A stretch of 64,000 nt of DNA from GCA-002050365 sp964237235 (GTDB lineage Bacteria > Acidobacteriota > Blastocatellia > Pyrinomonadales > Pyrinomonadaceae), in NCBI GenBank assembly GCA_964237235.1, contig CAXSGY010000016.1:1-64000 (forward strand). Direction: 5' to 3'. Each line of letters begins with the position of its first letter. The first letter of the stretch is position 1. The position numbers were made by a program, and so were the translations under genes. The notes beneath the pieces are model-generated. The model saw only the letters and a list, made by a program, of their open reading frames with translations. It was not told the DNA's origin and searched no databases. Below, piece by piece: positions 24,642 to 34,360 of the stretch.

Positions 24642-26825
24642 TTAATTGGTAATTTCAAATTGAACCCATTGCGTCGCCGATTTGCGGCTTGATTTGGCGA
24701 GATTATCGGTAATGTTAATTTGCAGCACGTAATCGCCGGGCTTCATTTCGTTGCCTAAAGCTATCGCTCCGGCAAAATTCTGTTTGCCCGCGTCGGATTG
24801 TCCCTCCGGCTTGAACGGATTCGGATTGCCGTTCAAGATAATTTTTCCGTTGCGATAAATTTTGATTTGCGTTTGTATTTGCGGATTCCGGCTCTGATCG
24901 AGTTTGACGTTGTAGATTTCCGTGCTGTAACGCAAAATCGTTCCGCGCTTGAAACGCCGGAGCGATGTGTCCCGCATCAAATTAGTTTGTCTTTGGACGG
25001 CGATTTGCGGCAAATTTTCCTCTTTCCATTCGGCTTCGGTCAGATTTTCCATCACGATTCCCGAAAGCGTCAGCTCGCCTTTTTTCAAATCGGGAATTTG
25101 AATGAATTGACTCGCCGAACCGATTTTCGCATCCGCCGCGTCACGAATCGCCACGCGCATTTGATACGCGCCGGATTTTTTTATCGGAAAAACAAAGTTG
25201 TAAATTAAACCTTCGCTCAGAATTTTTTGAAAATTTTCGGCTTTAACGCTAATCGAGAAATTTTTGCCGACCTGATCCGTAATCGCGCCGTTTTCGCCGT
25301 AGCTAATTGCCAAAACGTCAAAAACCGCCTGCTTTGAATTGTCGGGCGCGTCGGTGAATTTTAAATCCTTTGCGTCAATATACAAAAACGAATTGATAAA
25401 CGAGCCGTTTTTGTCGTCTTTTCCGAACAGAGCATTCAACTTTAGATTGATGTCGCTCGCCGTAAAGGGCGATGTCAGCGGTTTGAGAATCTGTTGCAGC
25501 GGCGTTTCGTTTTTCGACACGGCGCGGCGCAAATCGGCATCGGTCACGCCGAAAAAGCCGCTGCGGTAGCGCGCCGTTAAATCGGGCTGCTTTATTTTGA
25601 CAATCAGTTTATTAAAGCGGCGCGTTTTCGCATCGAACGTTTCCGCCTCCGGCTGATAACCGATCAGATAAAATCCCTTCGTATCTTCGAGCATTTTTTC
25701 CAGACCGTAATTCAAATCGTTCGAATTAAAAGTCGCGCGTCCGCCGGTTTCCTCCGCCAGGAACGACAAGCCCTGCTGTTTGTCGCGCAGCTCGTCGGTG
25801 CGGTTGGCAACCGCATCTTCGAGTTTTTGCGTCGTCAACGAGATATTATCCTGCGCGCTCATTCCGACGTAGGTTAAACCGCGCGCGTCCTGCGTGTAGA
25901 TCGTGACCGCCGCGCGATTACAGAGATCGGTTAACTGCTGGAGCGTGTCGCGCATCCGGTCGCAGCGCGCGGCATCGTTTTTTATATCCGTTTTGGTGCA
26001 GATGGAAAATCCGTCGGAAAAAAGCATTATTGATTTTCTGCCCGGCAGCTCGCCCATTCCTTTGACGACGTAATTGATCGAACCCAGAGTTCCGATTGAA
26101 AAAATATCTTCGCGCAGTTCGTTAAAAGCGGTCGTGCGGTCTTTTTCGGCTTGAATCGCCGCATCGGTCGCTGCGCTCGTGTTCGTTCGCGGAGTCGCGC
26201 CCGTCGCCGCGATTTGTTCCTGCAGAGTCGGCTCGACCGGCGTAAAGGTGCTGATTCCGGCGCGCCCGATTGGATTCCAGCGCACTTTTTCGACGGCGGC
26301 GTAAAGCACGTTTTTATCCGAAGTAAATTGCTGCAGCGAACCGTTTCCGCTGCCGGTGCGGATAATCGCCACCAAATCATTCGGCTGCATCTGCTCGTCA
26401 ATGAATTTCTTTAAAGCCCTTTGAACGGAACCGATGCTTTCATACGACAAACCCAAATCATCAACCACGAGCGCGATTGTCCGGCGAACCTGTTCGGGGC
26501 GAACCGGCACGGGCGGAACCGGCGCGCCGCTTTCGTTTTTATTAGATTTCGGAGCCGGCGGCGCAGACTGCTCTTGCGGCGCGGAGCCGACGAACGAAAA
26601 ATTCGTAATCGCCTGCTTTTTGTCGTTTTCGTAAACTTCAAAATCTTCCGGCTTTAAATTCGTGACGATTTTGCCTTTTTTGTCGGTAACGGTGACATCC
26701 AACTGAATTAAAGTAGTCGAAATTTTAACCACGTCGTCTTCGGCGGGCGTTGGTGTCGGTGTCTGCGCGAAACCGTTAACAGCCGAAAGGCACAACAAAA
26801 AAACGACGAAAATAATTTTTTTCAT
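24642..26825 (-). CDS. VWFA-related secreted protein, acidobacterial type
   Basis: A 727-residue exported protein. The signal peptide ends NGFAQ and is followed by a TPTPTP linker. Residues 30-95 (VKISTTLIQLDVTVTDKKG..., NLKPEDFEVYENDKKQAI.NF) form the opening typical of the acidobacterial VWFA-related family (TIGR03436). The von Willebrand A domain spans about 115-390, with RTIALVVDDLGLSYES in the metal-site position and MLFSDGFSI. A C-terminal beta-rich region of about 300 residues follows. Such proteins are abundant in Acidobacteria; their role is unknown, and protein binding at the cell surface is inferred. This gene is a main reason for the taxonomic call. Confidence 0.88.
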   Translation of the reverse strand: MKKIIFVVFLLCLSAVNGFAQTPTPTPAEDDVVKISTTLIQLDVTVTDKKGKIVTNLKPEDFEVYENDKKQAITNFSFVGSAPQEQSAPPAPKSNKNESGAPVPPVPVRPEQVRRTIALVVDDLGLSYESIGSVQRALKKFIDEQMQPNDLVAIIRTGSGNGSLQQFTSDKNVLYAAVEKVRWNPIGRAGISTFTPVEPTLQEQIAATGATPRTNTSAATDAAIQAEKDRTTAFNELREDIFSIGTLGSINYVVKGMGELPGRKSIMLFSDGFSICTKTDIKNDAARCDRMRDTLQQLTDLCNRAAVTIYTQDARGLTYVGMSAQDNISLTTQKLEDAVANRTDELRDKQQGLSFLAEETGGRATFNSNDLNYGLEKMLEDTKGFYLIGYQPEAETFDAKTRRFNKLIVKIKQPDLTARYRSGFFGVTDADLRRAVSKNETPLQQILKPLTSPFTASDINLKLNALFGKDDKNGSFINSFLYIDAKDLKFTDAPDNSKQAVFDVLAISYGENGAITDQVGKNFSISVKAENFQKILSEGLIYNFVFPIKKSGAYQMRVAIRDAADAKIGSASQFIQIPDLKKGELTLSGIVMENLTEAEWKEENLPQIAVQRQTNLMRDTSLRRFKRGTILRYSTEIYNVKLDQSRNPQIQTQIKIYRNGKIILNGNPNPFKPEGQSDAGKQNFAGAIALGNEMKPGDYVLQINITDNLAKSSRKSATQWVQFEITN

Positions 26826-27097
26826 AAAGATGCGGGATTGCTTATTGATTTCAAAGTCATCATATAACGAAACGCATTTAACTCAAAAACAATTCCGGGT
26901 CCGAGTGATAAAATTTGCTTTGTAATTTGTAATATCCCGGTCTTTTTTTATAAGGTTGAAATAATGAAATAGATGACGACGACGTAATTCGCGCTGCGCC
27001 GGATACGGCAAAGATGAGCGCGGCTCGTGATTTAAACGAAAGGTGAACCAAATCGTCGGCGCGTCAGTTCCGGTAAAGTAAATAGCGAGAATATGAA
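26826..27097. other. Divergent intergenic region
   Basis: 272 bases between the divergent VWFA and beta-helix genes, presumably holding both promoters. It contains a T7 run at 26943-26949 and a possible ten-codon leader frame (ATG near 27015) that I do not rate as a gene. I see no strong dyad or repeat. Confidence 0.4.
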
Positions 27098-28501
27098 ATG
27101 AAAAACTTTAACATTCGTTCGCTTTCGTCGCTGATTTTTATTTTAATCGCCGCTTTGTCCGCGCGGGCATCCGTTTTTTACGTTTCGACCGACGGCGGCG
27201 ACAACAATTCGGGAACAGAAGCCGCGCCGTTTGCCACGATTCAGAAAGCGGCGGACACGGCGGGCGCGGGCGACACGGTCAAAGTTTTGGCGGGAATCTA
27301 TGCGCCGCAGAACGCCGCGCCGTATCGCGCAATGATTTTCTTTCGACGTTCCGGCACGACCGCGCAGCCGATTTTATTTGAAGCCGTCGGCGAAGTCGTC
27401 GTCAGAGGCGACGGCGGCGTTTATAACTTCGGCGGAATTTTTGAAATCAACGGCGAAAATGCCGGCGCATCGCCGATTCACGATCTTGTGATTCGCGGTT
27501 TTCGCTTTGAAAATTCCGCGTGGTTCGGCATCAAAATCTACAAAGCGAACAACATCAGCGTCGAAAATAATTACATATACAACACGGGCGGTTCGGGCAT
27601 TCTCGCTCTGCAAAGTCAAAATATCAACGTGCGCGGCAACACGCTCGAACGCGCCTGCGTGTCGCCCGACACGACGCGCGACACGCAGGAAATCGTTTCG
27701 CTTTCGGACGTTGACGGATTTGAAATTTCCGGCAATCAAATTTTCAACGGCGGAATTACGGGCGGCGGCAACGGCGGCGAAGGCATTGACGCGAAAACCG
27801 GCTCGAAAAACGGCACGATTCACAACAATATCGTTCACGATCTGGTGCGGCTCGGCATATACGTTGACAGTTGGGACCGCGTCGTCGAGAACATTGACGT
27901 TTACGCGAATCGCGTTTACCGTTGCGCCGACGGCATCGCCGTTTCGTCGGAAAACGGCGGCACGGCGCGGCAGCTAAGGATATTCAACAACGTGCTTTAC
28001 GACAACCGCAACAACGGCGTAATCGTTTCGGCGTGGGCAGCGAACGGCGCGCGCGAAAACATCGAAATCATCAACAATACGATTGTCAACAACGGCGTTC
28101 ACGTCGAAGGACAATACGATTACGGCGGCGGCATCAGCGTCGAAACCGCCAACGCCCGCAACGTCGTGATTCGCAATAATATTTTCAGCGCGAATAAGCT
28201 CTGGCAAATTTTAATCAACGACCAAGCGGCGAAAATAACGATTGACCATAATCTGTTCGACGCTTTTCGCAATTATTCCGGCAGCAACGTGCGCGAGCGG
28301 CGCGGAAAAATTTACATTCAAGCCGATCCGCAGTTTGTTGACGCAGGCGGCGGAAATTTCAGGTTAAAACCAAACAGTCCGGCGATTGACCGCGGCAAAA
28401 GTTTGCGCGTGCCGAACACGGATTTCGATTCAACGGCGCGTCCGCAGGCAAACGGTTACGATCTCGGCGCGTTTGAAACGATGAACAGCACAAGACCATA
28501 A
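27098..28501 (+). CDS. Secreted right-handed parallel beta-helix protein (pectate-lyase-like)
   Basis: A 467-residue protein with a signal peptide of about 24 residues. The mature start FYVSTDGGDNNSGTEAAPFATIQKA is the opening typical of DUF1565/PL-type beta-helix proteins. It continues with regular coils (IFEINGENAGASPIHDLVIRGF, ISVENNYIYNTGGSGI, DVDGFEISGNQIFNGG, ENIEIINNTIVNNG, VVIRNNIFSANK) with Asn ladders. It ends RPQANGYDLGAFE, the usual tail of such proteins. Catalytic residues of a lyase are not identifiable. It lies 29 bases before GH51, which is consistent with a role in arabinan/pectin or arabinoxylan processing outside the cell. Confidence 0.82.
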   Translation: MKNFNIRSLSSLIFILIAALSARASVFYVSTDGGDNNSGTEAAPFATIQKAADTAGAGDTVKVLAGIYAPQNAAPYRAMIFFRRSGTTAQPILFEAVGEVVVRGDGGVYNFGGIFEINGENAGASPIHDLVIRGFRFENSAWFGIKIYKANNISVENNYIYNTGGSGILALQSQNINVRGNTLERACVSPDTTRDTQEIVSLSDVDGFEISGNQIFNGGITGGGNGGEGIDAKTGSKNGTIHNNIVHDLVRLGIYVDSWDRVVENIDVYANRVYRCADGIAVSSENGGTARQLRIFNNVLYDNRNNGVIVSAWAANGARENIEIINNTIVNNGVHVEGQYDYGGGISVETANARNVVIRNNIFSANKLWQILINDQAAKITIDHNLFDAFRNYSGSNVRERRGKIYIQADPQFVDAGGGNFRLKPNSPAIDRGKSLRVPNTDFDSTARPQANGYDLGAFETMNSTRP

Positions 28502-28530
28502 AAATTTGTAAGTTTGTAAAAATAAAACCA

Positions 28531-30201
28531 ATGAAAAAACTTGACCGGAGAAAATTTTTAGGCGGCGCGCTGCTGGCTGGCGGATTTGCGCTCGGTTTTG
28601 CGCCGCGCGCGACGCGGGCAGCGGCTGATTCGAGAATCGAGGTTTTGATAAACGAACCGATTGACACGATTAATCCGAACGTTTACGGGCATTTCGTCGA
28701 GCATCTCGGCGCGGTCGTGTATGACGGAATTTGGGTCGGCGAAAATTCCAAAATTTCGAACGTCGGCGGCATCCGGCGCGAAATTGTCGAAGCGTTAAAG
28801 CGCATCAAAGCACCGCTTTTTCGTTATCCGGGCGGTTGTTTCGCCGACAGTTACGATTGGCGCGACGGCATCGGCGAACGCTCGAAACGTCCGCGCCGCA
28901 CGAATTTCTGGTATGGCGCGGCGGCAAAGGAAGTTCCCGAAAATTCCACGACGCGCGTCGAGCCGAACGAATTCGGCACGAACGAATTTATGCGTTTCTG
29001 CCAGCTCGTCGGCGGCAAAGCGTATCTCGCGGCGAATTTGCGCGGGCTGACGGCGCAGGATTTTTACGAGTGGATGGACTATTGTAACGCGCCCGCCGGA
29101 ACGACGACGCTCGCCGCGCAACGCGCCAACGGTTCGATGGGCAATAAAGACCCGTTTCGCGTCGAATTCTGGGGCATCGGCAACGAATCGTGGGGCTGCG
29201 GCGGCGAACTTATGCCCGACGAATATGCACAGGAATTCAGGCGTTTTACCGCCGCTTATCCGGGTTACGACACGCCCGTCAAATTTATCGGCTCGGGCGC
29301 GAGCAGCGACGATATTAATTGGACGCGCGGATTTTTCTCGAATATGCGCGCGAAAGGCGAAGACACGTTTCGCCGTAAGCTTTACGGTTGGGGCATTCAT
29401 CATTATTCGTGGAATGTTTCGGGCGGGCGCACGACCGATTGGGACGCGGGCAAAGGCGATGCCGTCAAATTCAATCAGGAAGAATATTATAATCTGCTGA
29501 CGGAAGCCGACAAACTCGAAAATTTCATCAAGCAGCACTGGACGGTGATGGGCGAATACGACCGCCAGCATCACACGAAAATCGCGGTTGACGAATGGGG
29601 TTCGTGGCATCGTCCGGGGACCGAATTGAAGCCGGCGCATCTGCTCGGACAGCAAAATACGATGCGCGACGCGCTGGTCGCGTCTCTGACGCTCGACATT
29701 TTCAATCGCCACGCCGATAAAGTCGTGATGGGCAACGTCGCGCAGCTCGTCAATTGTCTGCACTCGCTCTTTCTGGCGGACGGCGATAAATTCGCGCTTA
29801 CGCCGACCTTTCACGTTTTTGAAATGTTTACCCCGCACAGCGGAGCGCAGGCGGTTCGTTCGATAATCAGCGCACCGCCGGTCTCTTTCGACCGCAACGG
29901 CAAGCCCGCCGAATTTTGGGGATTGAACGGTTCGGCTTCGATGAACGGCAGGCAATTGACTTTAACGGTGACGAACGCGCATCTGACCGAAACGCGCGAA
30001 ACCGAAATCGTCGTGCGCGGCGCGAAAATCAACGCGGCGAAAGCGACGATTTTGTCCGACCGCGACGTTCACGCGCACAACACCTTCGATAATCCGAACG
30101 CCGTTAAACCGCGCGACGAAACCGCAACCGTCAAGGGCGAAAATTTGACGTTTCGATTTGCGCCCGCTTCGATTACAAAACTGTCGCTGACGCTCGGTTA
30201 G
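28531..30201 (+). CDS. GH51 alpha-L-arabinofuranosidase, Tat-exported
   Basis: A 556-residue enzyme. The N-terminus DRRKFLGGALLAGGFALGF is a twin-arginine-type signal. The GH51 order is clear: INPNVYGHFVEHLG, KAPLFRYPGGCFAD.YDWRDGIG, then the acid/base Glu219 in GIGNESWGCGG and nucleophile Glu355 in VDEWGSW. A C-terminal beta domain (LTLTVTNAHLTETRE) follows. Length is usual for the family. It releases arabinose from arabinoxylan or arabinan side chains. The gene follows the beta-helix protein by 29 bases and precedes a GH3 enzyme, giving a small arabinoxylan/arabinan set that ends in an MFS transporter. Confidence 0.93.
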   Translation: MKKLDRRKFLGGALLAGGFALGFAPRATRAAADSRIEVLINEPIDTINPNVYGHFVEHLGAVVYDGIWVGENSKISNVGGIRREIVEALKRIKAPLFRYPGGCFADSYDWRDGIGERSKRPRRTNFWYGAAAKEVPENSTTRVEPNEFGTNEFMRFCQLVGGKAYLAANLRGLTAQDFYEWMDYCNAPAGTTTLAAQRANGSMGNKDPFRVEFWGIGNESWGCGGELMPDEYAQEFRRFTAAYPGYDTPVKFIGSGASSDDINWTRGFFSNMRAKGEDTFRRKLYGWGIHHYSWNVSGGRTTDWDAGKGDAVKFNQEEYYNLLTEADKLENFIKQHWTVMGEYDRQHHTKIAVDEWGSWHRPGTELKPAHLLGQQNTMRDALVASLTLDIFNRHADKVVMGNVAQLVNCLHSLFLADGDKFALTPTFHVFEMFTPHSGAQAVRSIISAPPVSFDRNGKPAEFWGLNGSASMNGRQLTLTVTNAHLTETRETEIVVRGAKINAAKATILSDRDVHAHNTFDNPNAVKPRDETATVKGENLTFRFAPASITKLSLTLG

Positions 30202-30339
30202 CTTTTTGCGGTCAATGTCAAAATTGTTCGCGGTTAGCGAACGGATGAAGGAAATTGTTTCAAAAATTCAATTATCATTCCGCCGCTTTCAATATCGAAC
30301 AAGTTCGGCGCATATTGACATTTTAATTAATCAAACTTC

Positions 30340-30363
30340 AGCCGCCTGCCAACGCAGGCGGTT
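30340..30363. repeat. Solo REP-like hairpin before GH3 start
   Basis: CCGCCTGC-CAAC-GCAGGCGG forms an 8-bp GC-only stem (10 bp with flanking pairs) ending 7 bases before the ATG at 30371. Its GCAGGC/GCCTGC core matches the arms of the REP-like element at 3273-3402. Placed at the ribosome-binding position, it could hinder initiation of the downstream gene. Confidence 0.6.
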
Positions 30364-30370
30364 CTGTCCT

Positions 30371-32887
30371 ATGAACATTTCAAAAAACGTTTCGCTTAAA
30401 TTTTCGCTTTGTTTTCTGTTGGCAAATTTAATTTTGCCAATTTGTTTTTACGCCCAAAAATCGAGCGAATTTTCGTCTGAAACGAAAATTGAAAATTTGC
30501 TCAAACAGATGACTTCGGACGAAAAAATTTCGATGATTGCCGGAACGGGTTTCGACACCGTGCCGATTCCGCGACTCGGCATCCCGTCGTTAAAGATGAC
30601 CGACGGACCGGCCGGAATCAGAAACGCGCCGGCTTCTTCGTTTCCGTCGGGCGCGGCTCTGGCGGCGAGCTTCGATCCGAACATCGTTTACGCCGTCGGA
30701 AAGGCAATCGCCGAAGAAGCAAAAGCGAAGGGCAAAAATGTTTTGCTCGCGCCGTGCGTCAACATCGAAAGAGTTCCGCTCTGGGGACGCAATTTTGAAT
30801 GCTTCGGCGAAGATCCGTTTCTCTCTTCGCAGATGGCAATCGCGTATATCAAAGGCGTGCAGTCGCAAAACGTCGTCGCGACGGTCAAACATTTCGCCGC
30901 CAATAATCAGGAAGAAAATCGCCATACGATTGACGCGCGAATTGATGAACGCGCTTTGCAGGAAATTTATTTTCCGGCTTTCAAAGCGGCGGTCAAAGAC
31001 GCAAACGTGTGGTCGGTGATGACGGCTTATAATCAGGTCAACGGATTTTACGCTTCGGAAAACGATTATTTGCTGAATCGAACGCTGAAGAAAAATTGGA
31101 ATTTTCAATATCTCGTAATGTCGGATTGGGGCGCGGTTCATTCGACTGTTCCGACGATCAAAAGCGGTCTCGATTTGGAAATGCCGACGAATGTTTATCT
31201 AAATTCCGATGCAATCAAAAAGGCTTTAGCGGGAAAGGAAATCAGCGAAACGCAAATTGATGAAATGGTTCGGCGAATTTTAAGAACGATGTTCGTCGCC
31301 GGCATTATGAACGGAAAATCCGCGCCGGGCGGCTCGATTGACACGCCGGAACATCGCCGAATCGCCAGAGATGCGGCAATCGCGGGAATCGTTCTGCTCA
31401 AAAACGAAAAAACGATTTTGCCAATTGACGCAAAAAAGATTCAATCGATTGCCGTCATCGGACCGAACGCCGACAAGGCGCGAATCGGCGGCGGCGGTTC
31501 AGCGCAGGTCGTGCCGTTTTATTCAATCAGCCCGCTCGAAGCGATTAAAAACGCGGTCGGCGAAAACGTGAAAATAAATTTCGCTCCGGGCATCGTCGCG
31601 CTCGAAGATACGCAGCCCGTTCCCGCCGAAAATTTGCGAACCGCTGACGGAAAATCAAACGGCTTGACGGGCGAATATTTCGCCAATATGAATTTTGAAG
31701 GCTCGCCCGCTTTCACCAGAATTGATCCGACGCTCGATTTCCAATGGGCGACCGGCGCGCCCGCCGAAAATTTTCCGGCTGATAAATTTTCCAATCGCTG
31801 GACGGGATTTCTGGTCGCGCCCGTTTCGGGCAAATACGCGCTCAGCCTGAGCAGCAATGACGGCGGACGGCTGTATCTCGACGACAAATTAATCGTTGAC
31901 GTTTGGGACGACCACGCGACCTTGAAAGGCGCGGCGTTAATAGAACTAAAAGCGAACGAGCCGCGCAAAATCCGCGTTGACCATTACGAAAATATCGGCA
32001 ATGCCGATCTTGTTTTAGGCTGGCGATTGATTGACGAAAACATTTTAGATAAAGCGGCGGAAGCGGCGAAAAATTCTGATGTTGCCGTCGTTTTCGCCGG
32101 TCTTTCCGATGCCGTCGAAGCCGAATCGCGCGACCGCAAAAATTTGAATCTGCCGCCGGAGCAGGAAGATTTAATTAAAGCCGTCGCCAGGGCAAATTCG
32201 CACACGATTGTCGTAATGACTTCAGGCGCACCGGTTTTAATGGACAAATGGCTCGGCGGTGTGCCGGCAATTTTGCAGGCGTTTTATTACGGTCAGGAAG
32301 GCGGCAATGCGGTTGCCGACGTTTTATTCGGAAAAACGTCGCCGTCGGGCAAATTGCCCGCGACGTTTCCGCGCCGTTGGGAAGATTCGCCCGCCTTCGG
32401 ACATTATCCGGGCGACGGAAAAACGGTCGAATATGCGGAAGGCATTTTTGTCGGTTATCGCTGGTTCGACGCGAAAAATATCGAACCGCTGTTTCCTTTC
32501 GGATTCGGACTTTCTTATACAAACTTTAAATATTCCAACCTGAAATTAATAAAAAAATCCGACGCGAATTTGGACGCGCGATTCGAAATTAAAAATACCG
32601 GAACGCGCGACGCAGCGGAAGTCGCGCAAATTTACGTTAGCGATTCAAAGGCGAGCCTGCCGCGTCCGCCGCGCGAATTAAAAGGCTTTGCGAAAATTTT
32701 TCTGAAAGCCGGCGAAAGGAAATCCGTCACGATTGCGCTCAGGGAAAATTCCTTTATGTTTTACGACGCGGGCAAAAAAAATTGGATTGCCGAAAAAGGC
32801 GATTTCAAAATTCTCGTCGGCAGCTCTTCGCGCGACATACGTTTAAGCGGCGACTATCGTTTACCGAAAACGATTGCGGAGAAATAA
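30371..32887 (+). CDS. GH3 beta-glycosidase with inserted PA14 domain
   Basis: About 838 residues from ATG 30371 (MNISKNVSLKFSLCFLLANLIL signal). The frame runs back to 30206, but that stretch lacks a signal-like start. The barrel has KMTDGPAGIRN, VKHFAANNQEENR and the nucleophile Asp252 in VMSDWGAVH. The alpha/beta sandwich follows (GIVLLKNEKTILPI). A PA14 domain (residues about 430-553, NGLTGEYFANMNFEGS to NADLVLGWRLID) is inserted in it, as in plant-cell-wall GH3 enzymes where PA14 shapes the active-site entrance. A fibronectin-like domain closes the chain. No good Shine-Dalgarno is visible behind the GC hairpin 30340-30363. Periplasmic beta-glucosidase or xylosidase. Confidence 0.9.
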   Translation: MNISKNVSLKFSLCFLLANLILPICFYAQKSSEFSSETKIENLLKQMTSDEKISMIAGTGFDTVPIPRLGIPSLKMTDGPAGIRNAPASSFPSGAALAASFDPNIVYAVGKAIAEEAKAKGKNVLLAPCVNIERVPLWGRNFECFGEDPFLSSQMAIAYIKGVQSQNVVATVKHFAANNQEENRHTIDARIDERALQEIYFPAFKAAVKDANVWSVMTAYNQVNGFYASENDYLLNRTLKKNWNFQYLVMSDWGAVHSTVPTIKSGLDLEMPTNVYLNSDAIKKALAGKEISETQIDEMVRRILRTMFVAGIMNGKSAPGGSIDTPEHRRIARDAAIAGIVLLKNEKTILPIDAKKIQSIAVIGPNADKARIGGGGSAQVVPFYSISPLEAIKNAVGENVKINFAPGIVALEDTQPVPAENLRTADGKSNGLTGEYFANMNFEGSPAFTRIDPTLDFQWATGAPAENFPADKFSNRWTGFLVAPVSGKYALSLSSNDGGRLYLDDKLIVDVWDDHATLKGAALIELKANEPRKIRVDHYENIGNADLVLGWRLIDENILDKAAEAAKNSDVAVVFAGLSDAVEAESRDRKNLNLPPEQEDLIKAVARANSHTIVVMTSGAPVLMDKWLGGVPAILQAFYYGQEGGNAVADVLFGKTSPSGKLPATFPRRWEDSPAFGHYPGDGKTVEYAEGIFVGYRWFDAKNIEPLFPFGFGLSYTNFKYSNLKLIKKSDANLDARFEIKNTGTRDAAEVAQIYVSDSKASLPRPPRELKGFAKIFLKAGERKSVTIALRENSFMFYDAGKKNWIAEKGDFKILVGSSSRDIRLSGDYRLPKTIAEK

Positions 32888-32890
32888 TTG

Positions 32891-34210
32891 ATGAATGAAA
32901 AGCAGCTTTTATCAAACAGCGATAACGAAATAGCCGCCCGCGTCCGAAGCCGGATTACACGACGTTTAATGCCGTTTTTGATTTGCCTGTTTATGGTCGC
33001 GTTTATTGACCGCGTTAATGTCGGTTATGCCGCGCTCGAAATGACGAATGAATTGAAATTCAATCCTGAAATCATCGGTTTCGGCGCGGGCATTTTTTTC
33101 GTCGGTTATTTTTTGTTTGAGATTCCGGGAACGCTTCTAATCGAAACCTGGAGCGCGCGCAAATGGTTGGCGCGAATTATTATTTCGTGGGGCATTCTCG
33201 CCGCGTTAACGGGTTTTATCCAAAATTCGACGCAATTTTACATCGCCCGTTTTCTGCTCGGCGCAGCGGAAGCGGGATTTTTCCCAGGCGTGATTGTTTA
33301 TCTGAGTCACTGGTTTCGTTCCCGGGACAGAGGCAAAGCCGTGGCGATGTTTATGACGGCGATTCCCATTTCAAATATCTTCGGCGCGCCGCTGTCGGGT
33401 TGGGTTCTCGGCGTAAACTGGTTTGGATTGGCGGGTTGGCGTTGGGTTTTCATTCTCGAAGCAATTCCCGCGGTCGTTCTCGGGATCGCCACGATTTTTT
33501 ATTTGACCGACCAGCCGAAGGACGCGCGCTGGCTGTCTGAAGAAGAGCGGACGTGGATTGCCGCCGAACTCGAACGCGAAAAGGAATTAAAAAAAGCGCG
33601 GCGCGTCTTTACAATTTGGCAGGCGTTTCGCCACCGCAATATTTTGCTGCTCGCCGCCGGATATTTCTGCGCCGTCACGAGCGTTTACGGCTTCAATTTC
33701 TGGCTACCGACGATTCTGAAAAATTTATCGGGTTATACGAATTTTCAAGTTTCCATAATTGCCGCGCTGCCGTATTGCGCCGGATTAATCGCAATGCTCG
33801 TCGTCGGCTGGAATTCCGACCGCACCGGCGAACGCCGACGGCACACGGCATTGTCGCTTCTAATAGTCGGCGCGGGGCTTTTTTTGAGCGCGTTATTTTT
33901 GGAAAACGTCTGGTTGGCAATCGCGTTTTTCTGTCTCGCAGGCGCGGGACTTTACAGTTATCTGCCGGGATTTTGGGCGATTCCGGCGACGTTTCTGACC
34001 GAATCAGCCGCCGCTGCCGCTATCGGTTTGATTAATTCCGTCGGCAATCTCGGCGGATTTGTCGGACCTTCCATCATCGGTTATCTGAACCACAAAACCA
34101 ATTCGTTTTATGGCGGAATCATCTATCTTTCGTGTTCGGCTCTGGCGGCGGCGATTTTAATTTTGCTCGTCAGACATTCGCCCGAAGCAGACAGACAATC
34201 AAGTCTTTAA
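32891..34210 (+). CDS. MFS transporter, anion:cation symporter (ACS) family
   Basis: A 439-residue inner-membrane carrier with about 12 transmembrane segments. The start ATG 32891 lies 3 bases after the GH3 stop, so the genes are translationally linked. ACS-family signatures are FIDRVNVGYAAL in the first helix, FFVGYFLFEIPGTLLIE, FLLGAAEAGFFPGVIVYLSHWF and GWRWVFILEAIPAVVLG. These carriers take up organic anions such as hexuronates, galactonate, tartrate or phthalate with protons. With pectin- and xylan-degrading enzymes nearby, a uronate or aldonate substrate is plausible but not shown. Confidence 0.9.
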   Translation: MNEKQLLSNSDNEIAARVRSRITRRLMPFLICLFMVAFIDRVNVGYAALEMTNELKFNPEIIGFGAGIFFVGYFLFEIPGTLLIETWSARKWLARIIISWGILAALTGFIQNSTQFYIARFLLGAAEAGFFPGVIVYLSHWFRSRDRGKAVAMFMTAIPISNIFGAPLSGWVLGVNWFGLAGWRWVFILEAIPAVVLGIATIFYLTDQPKDARWLSEEERTWIAAELEREKELKKARRVFTIWQAFRHRNILLLAAGYFCAVTSVYGFNFWLPTILKNLSGYTNFQVSIIAALPYCAGLIAMLVVGWNSDRTGERRRHTALSLLIVGAGLFLSALFLENVWLAIAFFCLAGAGLYSYLPGFWAIPATFLTESAAAAAIGLINSVGNLGGFVGPSIIGYLNHKTNSFYGGIIYLSCSALAAAILILLVRHSPEADRQSSL

Positions 34211-34232
34211 ATTAAAGTGAATTTAATTCAAA

Positions 34233-34326
34233 AAAGAGAATTAACAGGGATAAAGAAGATAAAAGGGATATAAGAAGTGCTTTTAAAATCCCTGTTCATT
34301 CCTTTCATCCCTGGTAATTTCTCTTT
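34233..34326. repeat. Imperfect 37-39-bp inverted repeat between convergent genes
   Basis: Arms 34233-34269 and 34288-34326 are approximate reverse complements based on AGGGATAAAGAAGATAAA-like words, with a short loop. It sits between the MFS gene and the convergent esterase gene and could end both transcripts. Similar in position and size, but not in sequence, to 6753-6844 and 23353-23474. Confidence 0.65.
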
Positions 34327-34360
34327 CGTGTTTTCGTATTTCACCAAGTTGAAATCTGCT

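Noticed and set aside
28795..29955. Long open frame (386 codons) opposite GH51
   Set aside because: Arg-rich translation with no domain, fully antisense to a gene with clear catalytic motifs. Typical shadow in biased-codon DNA.
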